A program made the translations under genes and the position numbers. A model generated the notes under the pieces. That model ran no database searches, had not been told where the DNA came from, and saw only the letters and a list, made by a program, of their open reading frames with translations. 64,000 nt of DNA from Guillardia theta CCMP2712 (Eukaryota > Cryptophyceae > Pyrenomonadales > Geminigeraceae): positions 608,906-672,905 of the forward strand of contig NW_005434663.1 of the NCBI RefSeq assembly GCF_000315625.1. Direction: 5' to 3'. Below are positions 47,649 to 59,206 of the stretch, piece after piece; within the stretch, counting starts at the first letter, position 1; every line of letters begins with the position of its first letter.

Positions 47649-50600
47649 GTCCCTCCTGTTCGTCTCGTGCAATCTTTCTGCCCTTCTCCCCTGCTCGCCT
47701 TCTCATCCTGATCCTCTCCTTTCCTCCTCCTCTCTCTTCTCCTCTTCTCCTCTTCTTTTGCCCTCCTGCTCCTCCTCTTGGCTGCTGCTCCTCCTCTTGG
47801 CTGCTGCTGCTGCTGCTGCTGCTGTCTTCTCCTAACCCTCTGCTTCTACTTGTGATTTCGTTTCCTCAGGCCTCCGAGGGGATGAAAACAAAATCTTCTT
47901 GCAGATCATTGGAAGCATCGGGGTCGTCGATCCCTCCCCTGTCTCTTACAAGGGTGAGGGGGGGAGGACAGAAGATGGAGGAGGAGAGCGAGAAGAAGAG
48001 CGATCGACCAGCTCGTATCCTTCCTTCGATACTCTTCCACTTTCCTCACACTTACTCGATCACTGCTGGCTCTTTCTCTCTCTCCGATTCCCCTCCTTTC
48101 CTTCCTGTTCTCCTCTTCATCTCCTGACTACCCCGAAAGCTTCAGATACCTCTCAAGACTCACAGCAGGATCGTTCTGCAGAAGTCCTGCCCGTTCGCTC
48201 TCGACCCGTGAGGACTTGACCTGACCTCCTTCCCTTCCCCTCCCCTCCCTTCTCCTCTCCTCCCCTCCCCTTCTTTCCATTCCCTTCCCTTCCGCCTTCA
48301 CTAAACTGCGTTCATGACTTCCTTGCAGTTGTAATGATGCAAACTCAATTTCAATCGTCTCAGTCGGTGAGATTTTCTTGCTCTTTCCCTCCTCCTCCCT
48401 GACACCAAACAGCCGACCCCTCGCTCTTCACCATCGAGACTGAGAACCCGTTGGGAATCGTCTCGCCGATTCCTGTTTGCCGCCATTGAGAGGAGGTGAG
48501 GTGATGACGTGGCACGCAGGTCCGGCTGGTGACAGCCGTTGGCTCCGACGATCTCAGGTAGTCTCATGCAGCGTGTGAGAGGAAGTGACGGGTGGGAACA
48601 GCGGGGACTGGCGAGGAGAGACGGTCTCAAGTGCAGGATACGTGGATGTGAGAAATAATCAGTGAAGACTGTTCTACCCTCGTCTTGTTACCTTGCTTGT
48701 TGTCTTTGCTGACATTGTTCTCCGTTGCAGTACATTACAACTCTCAAACTTGGTTGTATCTCAATCTCAACGACATGTCCCGCCATCGCCAACTACGACT
48801 GCAACTACATCCAAACTCCGACACATGTGCAGGTTTGAGATTTGAAAATGAATGAAAATGATGATGACAATGACAAGTATTGGGGAATGTAACAAAGAGT
48901 TTGAGGGCGATATGGGGATGACGATGACGATGACGATGATAATGGTGGTGCTGGTGGTGATGGTGGTGATGATGACGATGACATGATGGCAACCTATGTT
49001 TGCACATTGTTGTGTTTTGCTGCCAACATGTTGACAACCCTCAAAAGGTTGCTGGGGAAAACATGCAGGTATCAACGCAGACTTCAAGGTTTCACTCTGT
49101 CACTGACGACATGACGTACCTGCTGTCGGGGTAAAACAGCATCCGTTGCACTTTACATGTCAAGTTTTGAACCTCTTTGCTGTCGCCAGGAGCTCCAGCG
49201 TTTTGACCATCAAGAGCAAAGACAACGGTCAAGTCAATGTTTACAACTCCTCGAACAACAAGGTGAGACAAACTCAAAGCTCACCATGACATCAGAACAC
49301 AACACAACACAACACAACACAACACAACACATTGAGTCTCTCACCTGTTAGAACGCTTGCCTCCGATATCGTGCACTCCGTCGGGTGAATCTTGAAGGCG
49401 ATTGGGATACAATACTGGAGATGCAATGGCCGAGTACCTTCCTTGCTATTGGTCGACTCTCTTCCCGACTGTTCTCCTTTCCCCTCCTTTCCCCCTGTCT
49501 TGCTTCTGCAGCGTCTTCCTCCTCTTCCCGGTCATCCTCCTTCTCCCCCTCCCCCTCCCCTTCTCTGCTTCTGCTCTCCTCTCATCTCCTCTCACTGTCC
49601 TGTTTGCCCATCTCTCCCTCCACCTTCGCCATCCCCCCGCCCTCCTCACTTGTATGACCTCGTGCGATCCCAGTGAGAGGGACTGGCGACCTGGCAGTGA
49701 GGCTTAGGTTCAAGCTCACGGCGATCAAACAGTTCAGCCCGTTCGGGCTTGAGCTGGCGACGTCATACGAGAACGAGGTCAGCGAGAGGAGAGGAGAGGA
49801 GAGGAGGGGAGATCAGAGTGGTTGTGTGGAGAGATCAGTAGGGAACAGCCCGAGGGGAGGAGGGAGGAGGGAGGAGGGAGGAGGGAGGAGGGAGGAGGGG
49901 AGAGGGAGAGGTAGCCGTCGCCATTGCTGACGATCTTGTTTGCAGTACCTCAAGCTGGCACTGGCAGACATCGCAGGTGAAGTTTGCGGTGCGAGTGTGT
50001 CAGAGGAGTGAGGGACGAGCAGGAGTGTCTTCTACCAGCGTCTCCTTCACCAGCGACAAGTATCCTCCGGTCCCTTCTCCTTTCTCCCTCCCCAGCCCGC
50101 AAGCTCACACAGAACAACAGATAGAGCAATGCAACCAGCTCGACTCCTGCAACATAGAAGCATGGGTGAGGAGCAAGAGAGGCAGAGACAGGCAGAGCGA
50201 GAGGGAGGGGGGGAAGAGAGGGAGGGAGGGACGCTGGGGAGAGTCTCATGCTGGTGACCTGCAGTTGTCTGCTGAGACGGTCGATCAGAAGACTATCGTC
50301 TCAAACTGGATCGCTCAGATCAGCAAGGCGGTGAGCCGTGCTGTCACTCCTGCCTCTTCCCTTCCTACCCCTTCTCCTCCTTCCCTACCTCCATCTCTTC
50401 CCCTGTTCCTCCTTCCTCCTCCTCTTTTCCTCCCCACACATGTCTTCCTCCTCTTCCTCCTCTTCCTCTTTTCCTCCCCCTCCCCATCTCTTCCTCCTCT
50501 TCCTCTGTTTCTCCCCCCCATTGCTCGTCTCTGCTCCTCGTCATCCAGAACTTGATCTTCCCTCAACCTACACCCTTGCAGTTTGATTCTGGCGATTTCA

Positions 50601-51815
50601 ACAAGCGGCTCAGCGTGAGGGATTTGTTTGCTACAGCTACGCTCAACGAAAATCCATTTGTAAGCCTCCCTCCTCCCTCAACTCGTTCTCCTCTCTTTCC
50701 CATCTACACCTTTCTTCCTATCCACGATCACCACCACGAGCCCCTCCTTCCCTCTCTTCCTCCATCCTGATGCATGCCCACCCCTCACACTTGGCCAACC
50801 TGCTCACCTCCGTTGCCTCTCCTCTCCTCCTCCTCCCTCGTCCCTCTCAACGTCTCTTCTCTCCCTCCCTCCCTCATCTTCCCCTGACATTCTTTCAGCC
50901 CTCCAAACAACTGGACAAGGACACGACTTGCCCTCCGGTCACCTCCCGATTTTACAGCTTCCCCAACTACGGCAAATGGACGGACCCTGTCGAGGAAAGT
51001 GCTGTGCAAAGGAGGCAGTGTATAGCGAAACTTGGACGAGGGAAGGGAGAAGCTTGGAGGAGGAGAACAAGGAGGAGAGGGGAGCGGGGGGAGGGGAGTG
51101 CGGAAGGAGGAGAAGGTCCTGACGCCTTCTTCAGGGAATGGATCTCATCAAGTCAACGGACGTGAACGAGGCAGGCATGCTGAACCGCAAGTCCGCCGAC
51201 TGCCTCACAAAGGTTCCCATCCTCCGACTATCCTTCTCCTATCCGACCCTCTTCTCCTCCGCTTCTCCTCCCCATCCCCTCCCCTTCTCCTCCCCTTCTC
51301 CTCCCCTTCTCCTCCCCCTCTCCTCCCCCTCTCCTCCCCTTCTTGGGGCCTCACATGCTCATAGAACGGAGCGCTCGACGGGGACAATGTGCAGTACGAT
51401 CAATCCTACACTGTGACCTTCACGCCCACGACGGTGAGGGGGCTAAAGAGGGAAGGGGATAGAGGGCAGGAGAACAGGAGGGAGAAGGGGCGGAGGTTAT
51501 GGACGGTTGAAGTAGATTAGGAAAGGAGTCAGTTCGTGAGAGGGGAGGCGACAAGGAGCATGAGCTGATATCTCAAACTCAGATCCTGCTGCGCAATGGC
51601 AACCCTCCCAGCAGTCTGGCGTCTGCTACGAGCCCCCCCGCGCAGGTGAGTAGGAGCTTCCATACGTGGAGGGAACAGGACATGACGATCAAGTTCAGAC
51701 CAACGTCACCACGACATTCAGCGCAGGGCCACGGAGGGAGCCAGGTATGCTGGCAGCGCTGGTGGTGGCGATGCTGCTGTTCGTGGCAGTGGGGGTCAGG
51801 GGAGCGACTGAGTGA
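41438..51815 (+). CDS. Giant type I membrane protein with repeated GDxIxLxLPxF units
   Basis: The first exon opens with a signal peptide (MRMRRGAVKLLALQFALLS, cleavage near CAAIL). The last exon ends in a membrane segment, MLAALVVAMLLFVAVGV, and a short tail with a stop at 51815. Between lie more than twenty exons. Exons at about 43110-44866, 45466-46610 and 46795-47545 are long and carry a beta-rich unit of roughly 150-200 residues. Each unit has a core GDxIxLxLPxF (GENITLLLPGF at 43690, GDRIELLLPGF at 44071, GTSILLLLPGF at 44462, GDQILLYLPSF at 45782, GDTIHLLLPQF at 46202). Most then have a W(N/K)xSSxQLxxT strand and an xLPxxG end. The 3' half has shorter exons with Cys and a RLRFKLTAIKQFSPFGLEL module. 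N-glycosylation sequons are frequent. A cell-surface adhesive or structural role is inferred. Neighbouring introns contain large triplet repeats. Exon limits in 48-51 kb are approximate. Confidence 0.68.
44878..44970. repeat. (GAT)n / (GGT)n block
   Basis: Triplet repeats start a few bases after the donor at about 44867. They would be read as Asp and Gly runs if the intron were not removed. Confidence 0.85.
45133..45215. repeat. (CCT)n trinucleotide block
   Basis: About 27 CCT units lie in an intron of the giant surface-protein gene. Confidence 0.9.
46650..46714. repeat. (CCT)n trinucleotide block
   Basis: A second long CCT run in another intron of the same gene, within the polypyrimidine region before the acceptor at about 46795. 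Confidence 0.9.
47595..47650. repeat. (CAT)n trinucleotide block
   Basis: About 18 CAT units in the intron after the QGTFILPYQG exon. Confidence 0.9.
49296..49332. repeat. (ACAAC)n pentamer
   Basis: About seven tandem ACAAC units in an intron of the giant surface-protein gene. Confidence 0.9.
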
Positions 51816-51924
51816 GAAGGAAACAAGATGTATTTTATTACATGAGGGGGACAAGCTTCTTTCACACACCCACTTGAGCCCCGGGAGTGGACAAACGGAC
51901 GGGGAAACTGATGCTGGAAACCCT

Positions 51925-53170
51925 CTACATGCCGACGATGGGGAGGCTGACAGGAGAGATCATCATGGACTTGAATCGCTCCATGTTGTGCTGGGTCTCG
52001 CACTTCACAACCTGCCATGGCGTCAAGCGCTGACGAGGATGCAAACACACTCTCACCTCCTCGTATGTTCCCTTGACACCGCACGAGCAGGTGTATTCGA
52101 TGCCCTTGCAAGAGGTTTCGTGCTCAGCAACATCCTCATAAATTCCAGAGTATCCGCAGTTCTTCTGGCAGACGAAGGCCTGGGGGATCATGCAGGGGCA
52201 GGTAGGAGAAGAGATGAGTCTGATGATACAAGGCGTTCAGATGCATCGTGGAAGAGCGCTCGAGGTGTCATACCTGAGCTGCTCCATCTTCTGGGCACGA
52301 TGCTGGGTGATACACTGAGCCCTGGCGAGGATGAGCTTGTTCTCAAGGAACTTCTCGTCGGCGGCAGCGAGGGCAGCCTTGGTAGTATCGTAGTTCTCGC
52401 GGCAATCCTGGAGGACCTTGTCGTTCTCGGTCTGGCGAGCAGTGATCTGCTGAACGAGCTGCAGGTCCCGACGTCACTACCGAGTGAACAACAGCACGTG
52501 TCCAGTACCTGAGGGTTGGCCTCGAAGGTCTTGAGGTCTCTCTCGATCTGATCGGCCAGGACCTCGGCGCTGTACATCTGCTGGTGGAGGGTGTCGAACT
52601 TGAACTGCGCCTCGATGTACTCCCTCATCTCAGCGTCGACCTGGGGGTATCCTTGTGAGTTTCGAAATCGCGCAAGGCACTAACTCGCACCTTCTGACCG
52701 CACTTGATGAGCTCTCTGTTGCTCTCCTCGTAGTCAGCCATGGCTATTCTAGTCCTGAGAGGTCGTTAGCTTGCATAGCTGCACTCACAACGAGAAACTC
52801 ACTCGAGGCAGGTTCTGTTCTGGCATTCTCCAGCGCGGATGCCGCCCTCGAACATGTTGAGGGACGCTACTTCTTCGATCTTTTCGTCGCTGAGAATGTC
52901 CTCGACCTTGTTCTCCGGGTGGTGAGGGATGATGACTTCGACGACCAAGCAGTTCTGGCCGACAATGATCTGTCCAACCTTGAAAGGGGCACACTGCTCG
53001 TGCATACCGAGCTTGATGAGGGGACCACGAAGCTTCTCCTTGAGCGAGGTTCTGAGCGCCTCTTCGCCCTCGGGCTTGAGAACCTCTTCGTCCTTGTTGA
53101 GGCGAACGCGGAGGGCGATGGGTCCACCATCGCGGGGCTTGGGAGCAGGGCAGGAGGCCAAAGACGCCAT
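51925..53170 (-). CDS. Coiled-coil protein with TRAF-like zinc-finger region
   Basis: The first exon (from 53170, MASLASCPAPKPRDGG) encodes about 123 residues with VRLNKDEEVLKPEGEEALR and a VGQIIVGQNCLVVEVIIPHH strand region. The next exons give MADYEESNRELIKCGQKV and the helices EAQFKFDTLHQQMYSAEVLA and KVLQDCRENYDTTKAALAAA. The last two read FVCQKNCGYSGIYEDVAEHE with TSCKGIEYTCSCGVKGTYEEV, then VKCETQHNMERF, and stop at 51925. The Cys-x-x-x-Cys to His to Cys spacing, repeated once, resembles TRAF-type zinc fingers. No RING or MATH domain was seen. The gene is tail to tail with the giant surface-protein gene, with only about 110 bases between stop codons. The family as a whole is not recognised. 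Confidence 0.65.
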
Positions 53171-54351
53171 GGAAGCTGGTGAGAGCGATTGAGGGTCACC
53201 CGGTTATAAACCTTCTAAAAGGGAATGGGGGGTGGGGGTTTGATGTTGAGGGGTCCCCAGAGCTGAAAAGGGGGTGAAAAGAGGCAAAATCGAGAGGAAT
53301 GGGGGGTGGGATTCGAAACGGGTAGTTCGTGTGGAGATTCAGTGATGACTGGTGGGTCATACGTAGGTTCTAGGAAGCATATCATCAGTCTCGGATCTCC
53401 TAGCGGGAGTCCATTCAGGTCCTAGGAAAGTGTCCTATCATCAGTCTACCACGCCTAACAACCGTTTTTTTCCTGGGTGCAGATGTTGCCTACCCTACAG
53501 TATATTTTTGGAGTACCCACCCTGGATTCATAGTGATAACATGTCTTGAAATAAGGGGTAGTAATGAATCCCCTACCCCCCGATCAACATAACAAAAACC
53601 TCCTCGAGCACCAAGGGAAATAGAGCCGTTACACACGAGTGTGCGAGGGGCACAATTAGAAATATTTCCAAAAATAGAAGCAGATTTAAAAATCTCGGTA
53701 CAAAGATCAAGAATCAGTAGAAACTTTCTGTACGTCCCCTCGAGGCTGTTAAAAGTGATCTCTTACAACCAACTCGTGGCCCTTGTACCATGTCAAGTTG
53801 ACTTTTCTTACAATTCATTATTATACCAGCCGGGCGTGAGGGGCTCGGAGTCCGGCGGCCGGGCCGGTCGGCGGCGGGCACTGGGTGACGCCGGGCCCCG
53901 GGCCCGGGGCCCAGGAGTACTGTTAGTGCCGCGCTCAGTCACTAAAAAATGATAGGGAAGCCTCGGAGTTTGGTGGGGTGATCTAGATAGGGGTAGGGGT
54001 AATAGATACACCGGTACATTTGTCTGTTGTGTGTGTCAAAATTTGAGGTAGGGTGATCAATTGTGTACTAATGATGTGGGGTGGGTGAGAGGACTCTGGA
54101 GGGTAGTGATCAGGCGCATCCCTAGAGGGCTTCAAGAACTTTGCGTGCATGTAAATCGATGCGTAGGAGAGGAGGGAAAGTGGAAGAGAGGCTGGGGATA
54201 GAAGAGAAGAGAGAGGGACAAGGAACAAGATCCGTACATGCTCAGCACCTGAAAGAACAAAGCTGAAGAAAGATGAAGAATGAGAACCGGTAGTTGTCGA
54301 CGCGAAGTCGATCGGAAAAGAGGCGGGGCTGACTATTCTGCAAGGGCTGCA
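53171..54351. other. Intergenic with G-strand tracts; no gene seen
   Basis: GGGGGTGGG words at 53225-53310, a mixed AT-rich segment to about 53820, a GC island, then GGGGTAGGGGTA at about 53985-54000. There is a likely shared promoter region for the divergent neighbours, but no element was identified. Confidence 0.45.
53822..53945. repeat. GC-rich island D (short copy)
   Basis: About 120 bases with CCGGGCCCCGGGCCCGGGGC, a near-perfect palindrome-rich stretch, and GGCCGGGCCGG words as in the other islands. Confidence 0.5.
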
Positions 54352-57300
54352 ATGAACAATCACTCTCACAGCATCCTGCTAACGCCTGTAACTTTGTCAG
54401 GATCGAATGATATGAGCAAGGTGGAGACCGAGTTGAAACAAAGACTATTGCCCTCTCCTCAAGATCCTCCCGGTGAAGGTCCACCTACCTACTGCTAAGT
54501 GGATTGCTCTAAGATCTCTTGCCTTCAGATCCAAACGCACAGAGGAGGGTGTTGAGTGCCGAGGCCGCAACCGACCTAGAGGAAGGATGTGGGACGAGGA
54601 GGATCGCTCTCCAGATCACCGGGATGACCTGCGCGAGCTGCGTCTCCAAGGTCGAGAGGACTATCTCCTCGCTGAGAGGAGTGAGCAACGTGTCCGTCAA
54701 CCTCCTCACCGAGACTGCCGGTCTGAGATCGATCTCCAACACTTGTCAACTTGACTGATGTGACCGCACGCAAGGCCTTGAGATCTCGGCAGACATCGCG
54801 GTTGACGATGTCGTCCGAACGGTGGAGAACCTCGGCTATGGAGCTAAAGAGAAAGTGTCTGGATCGAAGGTGAACCTAGGGAGGCAAGGATTGTTCTCTG
54901 CTGATCTGAACAAGCAGGCTCTGTACTTTACCTTGTGGGCCGCTGGGACGTCCCTCTTGCATACCAAGGAAACGGTTGAGAGGTCTTTGAACCAACTGGG
55001 ACTCAACAAGTACAAAGTCGTTCCTTTCGAGTCATCAGAGCCCGAGATTCAGCATCGCTTGCAAGCTATGTATCACAATGACGGGGGGCCGACGTTCGAT
55101 GCGATGTCGACGGTGGTTGTGCAGGGGTCGTTCTCCACAGCGGACATCACTGTAAGGGACCTGTTGGATCTGCTGTGGGACAAACAGTTGAAAGCTGGGA
55201 GCATTACGATGCCCAACCAGGTCAATCAGAATGGCGCGCTCCTCAAACGGAGGCAGCTCCAAAGGCTCCTGCTGGCCAGCTGCATCTTCACGGTCCCGTG
55301 CTTTCTGATTGCCATGGTGTTTCCTATGATACCGTCCCTGAATGTTGTGCTTTCGCAACGAATTTGGGGTGCAGTGAGTCTGGGAACGATTCTCACGTGG
55401 ATCCTGTCGACGCCAGTTCAGTTTGTGATTGCCGCAAAGATGTACTACAAGGCCTACCGCACGATCCTCACAGGGACGCCTGGAATGGAAGTGTTGATCA
55501 TGACCGGCACCTCGGCCTCGTACATCTATTCCGTCATTGCGGTCATCATCTCCTCGGGAGCGGATTTCGAGCTGCATTCCTTCTTCGAGACCGGGTCCAT
55601 GCTCATCACCTTCGTCTACTTAGGCAAACTCCTGGAAGCGATAGCGACGGGACGGACCTCCATGGCGCTCGAGAAGCTGATGAACTTGCAGCCGGCCACT
55701 GCACTGATCGTGTATAACTTCGAGATGGACGATGATGGGGGCGGTGGGCGGCCGGGGGCATCAAGCCTGGAGAGGGAAGTTGATGTCGACCTCCTCAAAG
55801 TCGGAGACGTAGTCAAGGTTCTGCCTGGAGGCAAAATCCCCGCGGACGGGACCGTGATGCGGGGGAAGGGGTCAGTGAACGAGAGCATGATCACAGGCGA
55901 GTCTCTCCCGGTTGACAAGCAGCCCGGATCGAAGGTGATCTGCGGCACCATCAACCTGAACGGGTTCATCTACATGAGAGTTGAACAGACTGGCGATTCT
56001 ACGATCCTCGCACAGATCGTCAACCTCGTCCAGGAGGCGCAGGCCTCCAAGACTGAGATCCAGCGGATCGCCGACGTCATCGCCGGAGTCTTCGTCAAGG
56101 TTGTCATAGTCATCGCACTCCTGACATGGATGACTTGGGTCTTGCTCGTGACCAACGGGTTCGCTCAGCCCGAATATGAAGGCAACTTGCTCCATCCGAC
56201 CGTCTTTGCGCTCATCTTTGCCATGTCGGTGTTGGTTATCGCATGCCCCTGTGCGCTCGGACTGGCGACTCCGACGGCCGTCATGGTGGGCACTGGAGTG
56301 GGAGCGAGGGAAGGGATCCTGATTAAGGGAGGGCGAGCGCTGGAGACGGCTCATCGCATCAGTGCGATCATCTTTGACAAGACAGGTACTGTAACTCAGG
56401 GCAAACCGCAAGTCACAGGGCACTGGTGTGTCACTGCTGAGGGCTCTAGGAAGGAGGCGATCAGCACAATGATGTGGAGCTTGCTGGAGAGTGCAGAAGC
56501 AAACTCGGAACATCCACTGGGGCAGGCGATCCATCAGAAGGCTCGGACGATGTTGGAGAGCAGCGGGAGGGAGGAGGAGTCGTTGATGGGGCAAGTCGGC
56601 GGTCCCGAGGATGGAGGAGCAACAGACTTTGAGACCGTCGCTGGTCGTGGACTCAAGTGCAAGGTGAGCAGAGAGTCTGAGGGATCGATGGCGTGAGGCA
56701 CCTGACAACAGGTGCGGGACATCGACGTGTGCATCGGAAATGCTGCCTTCATGCACGATGTTGGTGCTGTGTGGGCCAAAGACGTCGAAGGGGGAAGGGC
56801 AGGAGATCGGGCCAACGAGATCATTGCCGAATGGGAGTCGCAGGCAAGTACAAGCCTGCATGTAAGCGAGCGAGCCTGAGCTTGTCGCTACAGGGCTGTA
56901 CCGTCGTCCTCGTCTCCATCCAAGGCATGATTATAGGGTGCTTGGCTCTGTCCGATCCCATTAAGGTCGAGGGCGTGTGCTGGTCTCGCCTTGCTGACGT
57001 CAGCGGCCTCTTCAGCCCGAGGCTAAGGATGTCGTCAACTGGTTGACGCAAAAGAAGATGGAGGTCTGGTTGGTCACAGGCGACAACTCGCACGCAGGTC
57101 TTACGAGCATCTTCTAGTGACTCGCTGACTCTGCAGCATCAGCCATGCATGCTGCAAGAAGCATCGGCATCAGCAACGTGCAAGCAGAGGTACTCAAGTC
57201 TCTCATCGACCTCCTGCTTGACCCCTCATGCTCAGACGTTCCCAGCCGACAAGGTTGCGCGCGTGAAGGCGCTGCAGGTTGAGGGTCGACTTGTGTGCAT

Positions 57301-59119
57301 GAGCTAAAGGCGGAGGAGCAGGCGGAGGGCCATGTGGTCGCCATGGTAGGAGACGGGATCAACGACTCTCCTGCGCTCGCTCAGGTTCGTTGACTGACCG
57401 TCGAAACATGTGACTCGCTTCCAGGCTGATCTGGGGATCGCGATCGGAAGCGGCACAGACATCGCGATCGAGGCTGCGGACATTGTGAGGGGTCAAGATG
57501 CTTCGTCGTTCTTGTGACGGAGATTGCAGGTGCTGATGCATGCGAGCCTGCAGGACGTGGCCGTCGCCGTTCATCTCTCCATGGTGGAGCCCCTGCCGCT
57601 CCTCGTGCTCTGCCTTATCCTCCTTGCAGGCGACTTATCGTCGGATCATCATCAACTTCATCTGGGCCTTCTTCTTCAACATCATCGGCATCCCTCTTGC
57701 CGCCGGGCTGTTCCATCCTCTGGGTGTGCTGCTGCCCCCTGGGCGGCAGGACTTGCCATGGCACGGCAGTTCCCTTGCAGCCGGGTTGTCGACTGACGAG
57801 TCGACAGGCCTGCTCGTCAGTGTTGGTAGTGATGTCTTCCTTGCTCTTGAACCGATACAGGAGACCTGCCTTCAGCCGGGGGCAAGGTGACTCGTTTCCA
57901 CATCCTCCTGCTATCGAGCACTGAACATGGCTGCTGACGCTACAGGAGCAAGGAGTCAGGCAACAGGAGCCCCCGTCCTCCACTCTCAGGGCATCCAGGC
58001 TGCCAATACGTCTTCCATGGTGGTCGGTTGCAGCTGTGGGAACACGGGTCCTTGACTGATCCCTCGTCCCTCCTCCCTTCTCACGTTGGAGTCCAGGGTG
58101 TCGCTGCCCCCCCATCCGCTACCTCTATCAGCCCTCGAGCGGCGGGTACGTTCCCGAGGAGCATCGCTGCGCGGACTTTGGGTGCGAGGTGAGCGGGAAG
58201 GAGAAGGAGCGGCGGGGATGGTGGTGACGTGCTGCTGCCGCTGGCAGTCCTGCTCCAAGTGCAACGAGATCATCGAGAAGTCCAAGGAAGTTCGTTCAGT
58301 GCATGTGAAGAGCGCGGGCGATGGTCATGCCCTGCTCCTCAAGGTTCAGGGCATGTCGTGCGGAAAGTGCTCGAGCCGAGTGAACAAGTGCCTCTCGAAG
58401 CAGGTTGCCCGCCTCCTGCCGCCTGCCCTGCATTTCTGACCGCATGCTGTCAGGAGGGAGTGACGAGGGTTGAGGTCGACTTGGAGAGGGGGGAAGCGCG
58501 AGTATGGGGAGACGTTGTCAGCGCCGATGCAGTGCCTTGCGATCTTCGAGTCGAAGGGATGACCTGCTCCAAGTGCGAAAACCGGGTGAAGAAGATGATT
58601 CAGAAGATAACCAAGGAAGCTGTCATCAAGGTCAACCTCTCCAATGGGCTCGTTCAGGTCCACAAGGGCGCCAAGTTCATCGACCAGGTCGTGTCGGAGT
58701 TGTCCTCCAACGGGTATATGGCTCACAAGCTCCCTGGCAAGACCAGCGACGTGGATCTTTGCGCTTCCCTCGTGGAACTGGGATACAATGCAACCACCAT
58801 GGAGGGCTCCGGGCATGGCGGAGCAGCACAAGACGGCAGGAAGGTGGTCTACGTGTTTGGAGAGGCAGAACTGCGCGCTGGCTCTGAGATCAAGGCTTTG
58901 CTTCTTCAAGCTCTTGGAGCTGCGTACGACGACCGGGACCTTACCTTCATACCCATAGCCGTTCGTGACGAGCAACGAGGAGCGCAAGAGGAGGAGCTGG
59001 CCGATCGCCAGCTCAAGCTCGTGTACATGGCATGGATGAAAGTGAATCCTGACGGGGATGATGAGAGGAGAGTGCTCGAAAGGCTCGTGACAAGAGGGTG
59101 GCAAGCATTTGTTGTCTGA
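54352..59119 (+). CDS. Copper-transporting P1B-type ATPase with extra C-terminal Cys-rich and HMA domains
   Basis: An N-terminal HMA domain ([15 protein letters not shown], about 54630) is followed by a degenerate second one. The main exon (54776 to about 56660) then holds the membrane and catalytic core: TGES at 55890, the CPC metal-binding motif at 56243-56251, DKTGT at 56376 and SEHPLG at about 56510. Short exons supply [44 protein letters not shown] and a final helix pair ([37 protein letters not shown]). P1B-ATPases pump Cu(I) across membranes. The chain then continues in phase at about 57945 through [13 protein letters not shown] and a CADFGCE stretch. Two further metal-type motifs follow ([14 protein letters not shown] at about 58350 and [14 protein letters not shown] at about 58557), with a stop at 59119. 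C-terminal HMA repeats are unusual. A split into two genes cannot be excluded. Confidence 0.82.
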
Positions 59120-59206
59120 AAGGTATAACGATGTAGGACTGTCAGACACTTGAGTGAAGGCAATCGGGATGTTTTATGACAAAACGCTCTCAAACGCTAA
59201 ATACTC

